In this document: positions 11,466 through 19,561 of the stretch, one piece after another | How the letters are laid out: each line of letters begins with the position of its first letter | Numbering within the stretch: position 1 is the first letter of the stretch | From: Isochrysis galbana | Taxonomy: Eukaryota > Haptophyta > Isochrysidales > Isochrysidaceae | DNA: 64,000 bases | NCBI GenBank assembly: GCA_018136815.1 | Contig: CM030935.1 | Coordinates: 4,842,691 to 4,906,690, forward strand | Direction: 5' to 3' | Notes under the pieces: generated by a model | Seen by the model: the letters and a program-made list of their open reading frames with translations, nothing else | The model's database searches: none | What the model was told of the DNA's origin: nothing | Program-made: the position numbers and the translations under genes

Positions 11466-11790
11466 AACTGAGCATTAGTACCACTACTCTCACTAGCCCT
11501 GGTGCTAACACGACAACCCTCAGCGCACCTGCCCGTACACACACCTTAGCGCGTGTTGATGCCACAGACACACAGACACATACACATACACCCATGCCCC
11601 CCTTCAAATTTCCCCTCTCGCAAGCCCCCGGCTCCCATTCTAACTCCCCACAAGTTATAACGGGTGAAAACCCAGTAAGGCGAACCGACCTACGTCGGCC
11701 GACTCACTAGGAAAAAGCACCGGGGGGGGGGGGGGGGGGAGAGGAACTCTCTCGTCAACAAAGAGGATCGGCCCTTACCAGCTCGCGCCC
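11466..11790 (+). repeat. Dispersed repeat family, 'head' copy E
   Basis: It begins at CTGAGCATTAGTACCACTACTC and runs through GCACCTGCCCGTACAC, CCCCCGGCTCCCATTCTAACT and GGAAAAAGCACC followed by a poly-G run. The same order of blocks is found at 63217-63530 (+) and, on the minus strand, in the two pieces 23611-23478 and 12614-12420 that flank the retrotransposon. It is non-coding. Confidence 0.8.
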
Positions 11791-12283
11791 CTAGATGGGA
11801 AATACGACATTCCTGAGGAAGGCGACAGGGCGCACACGTTACACGTTAAAAATTCCTGCCTCCCTACCGTCTACCGTTAAAAATCCTGCCTCCGTCGCCT
11901 TGCCAAGACACTTCCTCTGCCTTCCTGCCGGCTTCCTTGCCAGTTCCCTTCGCCCCGGTTTCCCGCTTGTCTCGAAATCGGTTTCACCTCATCAAGACCA
12001 AGCTTAGAGGGGAAACTCCCCCCGTCCAGTTCCGTTGTTCCGTTACCGTTACGCAAAAATCTCGTTCATCTCGTCGGGCCATCAGGCCATCTCGTTCATC
12101 TCGCCGGGCCATCAAGAGGCAAGAGGCCATTTCGTTCATCTCGTTCTCGTTCATCTCGTTACATCTCGTCGTCGGGCGGGCCCTCGGGCCATCTCGTTAC
12201 AATCCAAGCTGCGGCTTTGATTTCCACAATTTAGAGACAAAAATGCAGGATTCCGCTTGCAGAAGGCTCACGAGGTCGCTCGT

Positions 12284-12360
12284 GATAAAGTCGGGGGGTG
12301 TCGCATTCGCGATGTCTCAAAAGCAAAGAGAAATAACAGTAAAGACAAGCAGTAGCATAC
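12284..12360 (+). mobile_element. Relic of a related LTR element (polypurine tract/LTR junction)
   Basis: The string GTCGGGGGGTGTCGCATTC at about 12291 equals the polypurine-tract/LTR junction of the complete retrotransposon nearby (complement of 13954-13936), but in the opposite orientation. The sequence then diverges. It is therefore probably the 3' junction of an older relative. Just upstream (12050-12180) is a short minisatellite based on CATCTCG..GGGCCAT. Confidence 0.4.
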
Positions 12361-12419
12361 CCTAAGATCTAGTGATAAAACCTCAATCTTGAGTGCGAAT
12401 TTGCACCCTTAGAAGTTAA

Positions 12420-12614
12420 AAGTCCTGTTTGACCGCCCTATTACCTATTAAGGGCCGTTCTTCTTCACGACGAGAGCCCCCCCCCCCCCCCCCCCCCCCC
12501 GTTGCTTTTTCTTGGTGAGTCGCCCGACGTAGGTCGGTCCGCCTCACTGGGTTTTCCCTCATTGTAACTTGTGGGGAGTTGGAACGGGAGCCGGGGGTTT
12601 GCGAGGGGGGAGAC
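12420..12614 (-). repeat. Dispersed repeat copy F, distal piece (split by the retrotransposon)
   Basis: The reverse complement carries the Gly/poly-C run, CCGACGTAGGTCGG and CTCCCCACAAGTTA-type blocks of the family. It ends at GAGAC, the target-site sequence, where the LTR starts. Its other half is 23478-23611. Confidence 0.8.
12610..12614. other. Target-site duplication GAGAC, left
   Basis: GAGAC directly precedes the TG of the left LTR and is repeated immediately after the CA of the right LTR (23478-23482). Five-base duplications are usual for Ty3/gypsy integrases. Confidence 0.93.
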
Positions 12615-13947
12615 TGTCGAGTCGAGCGGAGCCGGAGGGCTCTGAGCCACTCCGTCGCGAGCAGCACCGGCGGCTAGCGCGGCGCTTTGGCCCTCCTCCC
12701 CACCGGGAGTCGGATGAATGAAATTCTGGACTGGGTCGGGCAACCCCATTTGGGTGTCTGGACGGGGAACGAACGGCGAACGAAGGGCTGTGGGGCGGCG
12801 AGGCGCTCCTAGCGGCCCTAGTGTGATGGGTTGTAAGAGATTGTTAGACCTACAAAGAACTCTTCCCTCAGGGAGGGAGCCTAGGCTGCTTGAGTGCAGC
12901 GACGCAGCGAACAACGACGGACAACGAGGCTGAGAACAACAGGTTACACCGACTCACGAACACACCGGAATCATTCACCCAAACAAAGCAAATTATCAAG
13001 CAACCGCGACCCCAAATCACCGATAACTCAAACACGTCGCGAGAGACGGAGAGAGAGAGCGAGAGAGAGAGAGAGACTCCGCAGCGACGGCCGGAGCGTG
13101 TCTCCGTTGTAACTTCCCACGTAGCGGAGAGTCCGAAGGGTAGCGTCCTGTCGCGCGACCACGGCGATCACTTTGGATACAGATCGCAACGAGATATCTT
13201 CACGACAGAGGAAATCTTGCCGTTGAGCGTGAACCTTCTAGACGCTTCTAACGAACAACCCTGAGTAGCAACCAAGGGGAAGAAACACCAAAGGGGCCAA
13301 GGGCTTGCATGTAGCTTGCATCAAGGGGAAAGATTCCCTCACCTAGGAAGCGAACCTACACCGGTCTCCAAGGGGAGATGGCAAATTAAACCTCAAATCT
13401 CTCGAGCGGATAGAGCAACCGACTCGCTCGCCAAAACCTTGACCGAGAAGAAAGAAGCAAGGACCTACAAGCCAAGGGTAGCGGACCTAGGGAATGTGAG
13501 AGGAAATTTCCGAACGCCAAGACGAACGCCAAACGCCGAACGCGGGAAGGCAACGAAACCCTAACCAGGCCAAGCAGAACCTACGAAGAACAGGCCTGGA
13601 CAACAACGAAAGTCAGCAGGTCCCAAGAAAGAACCGGAACCCAACAAGAAACGACAAGCCTTGCAAGAAGCTAAACAAGCCTTCACAAGGTAACCTGAGA
13701 GCCTGAGACAAGCGCGCAGCGAGTGACAGGCGACCTGGCTCCTTTGGGTCAAGATTACCCGAAAGGAGGAAACCTGGAATCTAGACCTGACAAACAGGCT
13801 AGAAGGAACGAAACGAGAACCCGAATTCTAGATCGCTAGGGACGAACCCTACCAACCTAGATGTACCTGAGCTTCACCGTGTGGCCGCACGGCGAAGGAC
13901 CTGGAAACAAGAGCCTGGAAATCGCATCATCTAAGATGAATGCGACA
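12615..13947 (-). repeat. LTR (3' LTR in element orientation)
   Basis: 1333 bp, bounded by TG..CA. It is identical to 22145-23477 except for two substitutions (near 13141 and 13196). It includes the first ~100 codons of the Gag frame, but here they run into host sequence and not into the element. Confidence 0.96.
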
Positions 13948-13953
13948 CCCCCC
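13948..13953 (-). other. Polypurine tract
   Basis: GGGGGG on the minus strand immediately before the TGTCGC start of the 3' LTR, the usual site of plus-strand DNA priming. The non-autonomous element at 32 kb has the same arrangement. Confidence 0.75.
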
Positions 13954-14324
13954 GACTAAGATCGAGACGTCTCCCGATGTCGAGCGGTGAACCTGGAAAC
14001 AGAGACCTGGAACTTGGAACCTGAGCTGACCAGAGGTCAGAATCGGAACAAGAAGCAACGAAACATAGCGAGCGAAACGTGGAGACAAGAACACCCTTTG
14101 GATCCAAAGCGAGCACGAAATCGGCGGCTTAACGCGGCGGCCTCTTTCGTACGCACTGCCCCACCCACTTCTCCCTTTTACAGGAGCTTTGCTCGGGTGT
14201 TGCGCCGGGTGTAGAGCGCAGGCAGCACGCGTTCATCACCTCCATGATTCGCTCTTGAACTCGGAGCCCTAGCCGAGGCGTGGGGCTAGCCTAGAGGGAC
14301 GGGTCCCTTACCCAAGACATGGGA

Positions 14325-17300
14325 TCAACGGGAGTGGAGCCTGGAGCGAGTGCGCGAAGACGGCGCATCGAGAACGGGAGGAAGAGGAGTATCCCTGGCC
14401 GACGAAGAAGTTGCTTCCGGGGACTCAACATCTTCTGGACAAGTCTCCTCGACGGAGCGATCATAATCATCAAGCAAATCAGAACAACGACGGAGCAACT
14501 CGGAACGAGGCTCCCAGGTGGCTTCTCGAATAGAATAGCCACGCCACTTCACGAGGTACTCGATAGAATCGCCATGGCTACGACGATCGAGCAACTTTTC
14601 AACGATGTACTCGTCGTCAGCCAGCGGCTCTTCATCAACGAAAGTATGATACGGCCGGAGGTTCGAGATATGCACCTCCTCCTTGACTAACCGGTTCTCC
14701 AAATCACGGAGTCGGTACCTAGTGTCGGACAGAGCCTCTACGACGCGGTAGGGACCCGAGTAGATGAATTGCAACTTGTTGGCATGGCCTGGTAATCGCA
14801 TGCAGACGCGATCCCCAGGTTCGAAACGAGCTGGTCTTTGAGACTTGATGGTAGCGTCACGGACTGACTCAGCCTGAGCGGCTAGGGTAGCCTCGAGAGC
14901 GCTGGACCAAGAGAGGCGGAGGCTCGCATTGAGCCTGGATGCGTACGAGCGAACGTCGGCGGACGCCGCCTCGAGAGCAGTTGGCGAAACAGACTTCGGA
15001 TCAGAGAGTTGAGCGGGCAGACGCAGCTCACGCCCAAAGATCAAAGACGCTGGAGACCGGGAGGTAACACGACCGGAAGAAGCCCTCAACGAGAGGAGTA
15101 GGAACGGCAAATGGTCGACCCAATGACCGCCACCCTCGTTCGAGGCGCGCATCAAACGAATGAGCGTTTGCTGAGCGCGTTCGACGAAGCCTACACCCTC
15201 ATGTCGATACGGCTCTGTACTCGACAAATCAGTCCCGGTGAGCTCCAGAATACGCGAAACAAGAACCGAACAAAGATTCGAACCGGCGTCGGTCCGAAGC
15301 TGCCTAGGGACTCCATAACGCGTCACAATCAAGCGGATGAACATGTCCAAGGCTACTTCCGACGAAGGATCCCCATTCGAAGGCTCAGCCTCAATCCATC
15401 GAGTGAGCGAGTCGATGAAGACGACCAGCTTGTCGTAACCCGAGACTCCAGGCACGAAGTTGTGAGTGGGAGCCAGTGAGAGCACGTCGCAGTAGACCAC
15501 ATCAAAGGGGTAGGTACCCACGGAGAGACCGGAGGGCGACGCTAGAGCCCTAGGTAGCGGCTTGGCGAGGGTGCACTCGTGGCATTCCCGGACGTAGGAC
15601 GCAACGTCGGAAGACATGCCAGGCCAGTATACCCGAGTACGAAGAAGACCGGACATACGAGAAACTCCAAGGTGACCGGAGCGATCGTGGTAGGCAAAGA
15701 GGTAGCGAGACCGCAACAAGGGCGGAACATAGAGCACTAGCGAGTCCGGGTCGGTGGAGTCAAGGACGGTGCGATAGTAGACGAGCCCATCGTGAACGAC
15801 GAAACGGCGAAACATCTTGGATTGCTGAGCGGGAACGGGAGCGGGAGCGACAGGACTGGAACACGAATCATCGTCGGCAACGGGGCCTGAGGCGGCGGCC
15901 GGCGGAGGCGACCCTTGGCCTGATGGCTCGTGATTGACCGTCTCTCCTGAACCTAGGAGTAGCTCTACGAACGGATCTTCCGCCAGGGCCGCTCTCATCT
16001 CTTCGGAAGTCGGCGTACCCGGGGCCAAATAACTAGACTGGATGGCGGGCCCGGAATCGGAGGCTCGACGACGAGATCGGTCCAAGGCTTGAAGCCCTCG
16101 CGCCGTAGCTACGGAGCGCGTGATGGCAGCCACCGGATGGGACCGTTCCTGCTCGGCTAGAGACTCTGAGCCAGGCTCACGTACCGCTAGCGGCGCTGGG
16201 CCGGCGAGTGGTTCGTCTTCGTGTTCCGGCTCCAGGGATGCTAGCCGGGAGAGCCCGTCAGCATCCTGATGAACAGCTCCTGGTTTATGTTCGACATCGA
16301 ACCGGTACTCAGCCAACTTGAGAGCCCACCGAGTCAGCCGAGAGGCTGGCCCACCGGCTACTTGATCCTTCATCGTATGCAGCCATCGCAGTGCGGAGTG
16401 GTCGACGACTAACTTGAACCGACGCCCCCAAAGGTAGGGTCGCCAATTTCGGATGGATTCCAGGGCAGCCAAGAGTTCAATCTCGGTCACCGTCCAATGG
16501 CGTTCGGCCGAGGTGAGACTGCGAGCGTAATACCCAACGACTCGTTCACGGTTATCGTCTCCTAGCTGCGAGAGGATGCCGGCGATACCCAACTTGCTAG
16601 CCCCATCGGTCTTGACGATGAAGGGCCGATCATCCCTGGGTGGAGTCAAGACGGGCTCCGAAGTGATCGCTGTCTTGAGCTCTTGGATAGCTCGGCGACA
16701 CTCCTCGGACTGGGACTCCTTTGCCACGTCGCAGCCCTTCCGCGTGAGAGCAGTGAGGGGAGCAGCCTTAGCGGCGAATTGGCGAATGAATCGACGATAG
16801 TAGGAGCAAAGGCCGAGGAAAGATCGAACCGCTTCCAAGGAGTTGATGGATGACGGGTCGATGTCGGCGACAGCTGCGACCTTCTTCGGGTCCATCTTGA
16901 GACCTTCCCTCGAGACAACGTGACCGAGGTACTCCGTAGAGGTGGCAAAGAAGACACACTTGGACATCTTGCAGGTCAGGCCGGCCCACTCTAGCCGCTC
17001 GAGAACTAGGTCTAGCCGGTGAAGCATTTGCTCGAACGAAGCCTGTGCTCTGGCCTCTTCGGAAGGTCCCACGCCCGTTGACCAGATGCCCACATCATCG
17101 AGGTAAGGCATGCAGATCTCCCACGCTAGCGCACCGAGAACGATGTCCATCAAGCGGCACATGTAGGAGGGACCTGATTGGATGCCGAACGGTAGAAAGT
17201 TGAACTCGTATTTGCCACGGTGGGTAGTGAAAGCGGTGATATGTTTGTGCGACTCTTTGATCGGGATGCCCCAAAAACCAGAGGCTAAATCGAGAGTACA

Positions 17301-18086
17301 TAAAAAGAGAGAACTGAGCGGCCCTTGGCCGGACGCTAGCCTATCAATAGCCTCTACAATGAGGGGTAGAGGGCTATCCTCGACGCGTAGCTTGGCGTTC
17401 GTGTCGCGGTAGTCCACGCAGAATCGAACGGAGCCATCTTTCTTGCTGACCAGGACTACTCGGGAAGCCCAAGCCGAATTTGACTTGCGAATAATGCCGG
17501 CGGCTTCCATCTTGGCTACCTCCTCTTCTATGATGAGCTCGCCTGCGCGGCCCACTCTAGACGGAGCGTGCCGGTGAGGAACAGCGCCGGGGTTGAGTGG
17601 CAACTCCACCTCGAGAACGTGCGTATGGTTTGGAGCCCCCGGGTGCAACGCGAAAGCTTTGATGCGCCGGGCCAAGAGTTGGCGTACTTCTTCTCGTTGA
17701 TCGTCGGAAAGAAGCCGGTCTGGATCGATGGTGGCTGAGTCGAGTAGAGATCGTTGCTCCTCGCTCAGCGCGGTGACAGGGTCACCATCCCCCTCGCTTC
17801 CAGTCGGAGTCCAGCCCCGGTGCAACTTGAAACGCACCTGGAGCGAAGCTATCGGATGCAGAGACGGCAGGGTCAGCGCATTGACCCCGGTGTGGACGAT
17901 CGTCACTGGCAACTCACCGCCGACAAATACGTGCACGGCGGATGCGCGACCACGAGGTCCCAACCGAGATTTTGAATGTGAAGAGCATCTCCGCAGAAGT
18001 GGGGAATGTAGTCGATCTCCGACGGTCGTAGATCGCACGTCGCGACGTGCGCTCCGGCGAGTAGGAACATCGAAGACACGACCCCG
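14325..18086 (-). CDS. pol: Retrotransposon Pol: RT, RNase H, integrase, chromodomain
   Basis: The frame is open from a TAG at 18089-18087 to 14325; the first possible initiator is a GTG at 18038, with no early ATG. Residue numbers count from that GTG. Reverse transcriptase: FCVDYRD near 207, CTLDLASGFWGIPI near 247-260 and catalytic YLDD at 312-315. RNase H: IVKTDGASK, TEIELLAA, VDHSAL, DADGLSR. Integrase: an HHCC finger (GHLGVSRM..C..C) and the catalytic triad in YCDVL, LRTDAGSN and VGFVERAQ. The C-terminal chromodomain (YIVEKLLDRR, YLVKWRGYSIREATWEP) usually steers integration to heterochromatin. The frame overlaps ORF2 by 184 nt in the -1 frame, implying ribosomal frameshifting, though no canonical slippery heptamer was seen. 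No intact retropepsin was found; the best candidate, VTIVHTG, has His where the catalytic Asp should be. Confidence 0.95.
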   Translation of the reverse strand, partial: RGRVFDVPTRRSARRDVRSTTVGDRLHSPLLRRCSSHSKSRLGPRGRASAVHVFVGGELPVTIVHTGVNALTLPSLHPIASLQVRFKLHRGWTPTGSEGDGDPVTALSEEQRSLLDSATIDPDRLLSDDQREEVRQLLARRIKAFALHPGAPNHTHVLEVELPLNPGAVPHRHAPSRVGRAGELIIEEEVAKMEAAGIIRKSNSAWASRVVLVSKKDGSVRFCVDYRDTNAKLRVEDSPLPLIVEAIDRLASGQGPLSSLFLCTLDLASGFWGIPIKESHKHITAFTTHRGKYEFNFLPFGIQSGPSYMCRLMDIVLGALAWEICMPYLDDVGIWSTGVGPSEEARAQASFEQMLHRLDLVLERLEWAGLTCKMSKCVFFATSTEYLGHVVSREGLKMDPKKVAAVADIDPSSINSLEAVRSFLGLCSYYRRFIRQFAAKAAPLTALTRKGCDVAKESQSEECRRAIQELKTAITSEPVLTPPRDDRPFIVKTDGASKLGIAGILSQLGDDNRERVVGYYARSLTSAERHWTVTEIELLAALESIRNWRPYLWGRRFKLVVDHSALRWLHTMKDQVAGGPASRLTRWALKLAEYRFDVEHKPGAVHQDADGLSRLASLEPEHEDEPLAGPAPLAVREPGSESLAEQERSHPVAAITRSVATARGLQALDRSRRRASDSGPAIQSSYLAPGTPTSEEMRAALAEDPFVELLLGSGETVNHEPSGQGSPPPAAASGPVADDDSCSSPVAPAPVPAQQSKMFRRFVVHDGLVYYRTVLDSTDPDSLVLYVPPLLRSRYLFAYHDRSGHLGVSRMSGLLRTRVYWPGMSSDVASYVRECHECTLAKPLPRALASPSGLSVGTYPFDVVYCDVLSLAPTHNFVPGVSGYDKLVVFIDSLTRWIEAEPSNGDPSSEVALDMFIRLIVTRYGVPRQLRTDAGSNLCSVLVSRILELTGTDLSSTEPYRHEGVGFVERAQQTLIRLMRASNEGGGHWVDHLPFLLLSLRASSGRVTSRSPASLIFGRELRLPAQLSDPKSVSPTALEAASADVRSYASRLNASLRLSWSSALEATLAAQAESVRDATIKSQRPARFEPGDRVCMRLPGHANKLQFIYSGPYRVVEALSDTRYRLRDLENRLVKEEVHISNLRPYHTFVDEEPLADDEYIVEKLLDRRSHGDSIEYLVKWRGYSIREATWEPRSELLRRCSDLLDDYDRSVEETCPEDVESPEATSSSARDTPLPPVLDAPSSRTRSRLHSR

Positions 18087-19561
18087 CTAGCTTCACCGAC
18101 GACTAGAACGCGGGGTGGAGGAATCCCCTCGGCCGCGTCGAGCGTCACGGCGTCGTGGATCGCCGCTAACTCAGCGCAAAGCTCGTCAAAATGCGTCGGC
18201 AGTACGGCAGAGGGTGATGAATGAGTGCTCGCGTGCGGCCGCCGCACGGCTAGAGCAGCTTCGGCGAGATGGCGGGGCAAGATGACGGAGGAACCGCTAG
18301 CCCGGGCACGGGAGGCGGCTAACATTTGGAGCTCGCGCGTAGGGGCGCGGGCAGTTGCAGTAGACTTGGCGGCCGAGGAACAACCAACCACGGCGATCCG
18401 GTGGATGGCCTCGGCAACGGAATTCAGGGGAAGGAGGTCGTCGCCCTCGAGTTTCGGTGGGCTAGACCTGAAGGGGGTTGGCTCCGGCGGGCGATCCCTG
18501 GAACGGGGATCCTCCGGAGAGCCGAGAGAAAGAGGAGACGCCGGCGTCCGTATGGTGCGCGACGAGGGATCGTAGTCGACGGCCCCTGCGTCTCCCGAGT
18601 CTGCGGTGGCCACGGCGTGAGCGCGGAAAGCCGCAGCTCCCTTGGAACCTTCATCTTCATTGACTCCGGAAGCCGACCCTTCCGGGTCGGGAACCAGATC
18701 AGAAACGAGAACGGGTGCAACTTCGAGACGAGAGAATGAACACGACGACGGAGAAATATAACGAACCGGGGAGAGAGGTGAAGAGGAGACACTAGTCTCC
18801 GCCTCAACAGCACGAGAACCTACGGTAGACAACGACGATTCGTCCGCAGAGCGGCTCCGGCTATGGCCCTTGGGAGAGAGGTCTCCAGTGGGGTCCCGCC
18901 GGGAAAGAGCAGAAACAGGTAAAGCAGCAACAACGTTTTCGGACGCGGCAGCGGCCACGTCGGACCTATCCATAGAACCTAGAGCAGAAGATGATACCGA
19001 GTCGACAGCCCTCGAGGGCTTCACAACTGATTGTTTACGAAACGAAGAGACCGAAGACGCGTCGAATCCACCTAGCCCACCCCCTTGGGCAGGGCCGTCG
19101 GGGGGTGAATCCAGGGATGAAGATGCGTCGAAAGACCTAGGCGAATTTGAAGAAACCGAAGACAGCATAGTATCCGTAGAAATAGATTCCAAGAGGGGCA
19201 GCGAGCGAGAATCGGCCCCTAACATCCTAATAGCGTGCGGAGTAATAGAAGAACTTGTAGACGTACACGAATTTCGGAGAGTCGGGTCGCGACTATCTCC
19301 GGGGCAAACCTGTTTCCAGGAGCCCGGGTCAAGTGTCGACTCCGGCTTCCGAGATAGCCGTTCGGCGGGGGCTTCAGCCGGCGAGGCGGCTCCCACCGTC
19401 GAGGACTGAATAGAGCTAGAGACAGGGGGAGAATCGCCGCGTTGACAGCTCTTCTCCCCAAGCGGCGTAGGGATCGGATCGGGATGGTGGTGGTGGCGTT
19501 CGGGCCCACCGCCCGCGATGTTCTCCGCCAGGGTTTGAAGGACGGGGACCCCGCCGGACCC
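17903..19561 (-). CDS. Retrotransposon ORF2: Ser-rich linker and truncated C5-methyltransferase-like segment
   Basis: In the same frame as Gag and separated from it only by the TAG at 19564-19562; the frame is then open for 552 codons to a TGA at 17903. There is no ATG in the first ~110 codons, which argues for readthrough and not re-initiation. About 480 residues are Ser/Pro-rich and disordered-looking. The last ~70 residues read like the start of a cytosine-5 methyltransferase: VLVVGEASGVVSSMFLLAG (motif I-like), CDLRPSE (motif II-like), then DLVVAHPPCTYLS with the motif IV Pro-Pro-Cys whose Cys is the nucleophile in that family. The protein ends a few residues later, lacking motifs VI-X, so catalysis is unlikely. 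Protease is not evident. Confidence 0.75.
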   Translation of the reverse strand, partial: GSGGVPVLQTLAENIAGGGPERHHHHPDPIPTPLGEKSCQRGDSPPVSSSIQSSTVGAASPAEAPAERLSRKPESTLDPGSWKQVCPGDSRDPTLRNSCTSTSSSITPHAIRMLGADSRSLPLLESISTDTMLSSVSSNSPRSFDASSSLDSPPDGPAQGGGLGGFDASSVSSFRKQSVVKPSRAVDSVSSSALGSMDRSDVAAAASENVVAALPVSALSRRDPTGDLSPKGHSRSRSADESSLSTVGSRAVEAETSVSSSPLSPVRYISPSSCSFSRLEVAPVLVSDLVPDPEGSASGVNEDEGSKGAAAFRAHAVATADSGDAGAVDYDPSSRTIRTPASPLSLGSPEDPRSRDRPPEPTPFRSSPPKLEGDDLLPLNSVAEAIHRIAVVGCSSAAKSTATARAPTRELQMLAASRARASGSSVILPRHLAEAALAVRRPHASTHSSPSAVLPTHFDELCAELAAIHDAVTLDAAEGIPPPRVLVVGEASGVVSSMFLLAGAHVATCDLRPSEIDYIPHFCGDALHIQNLGWDLVVAHPPCTYLSAVSCQ

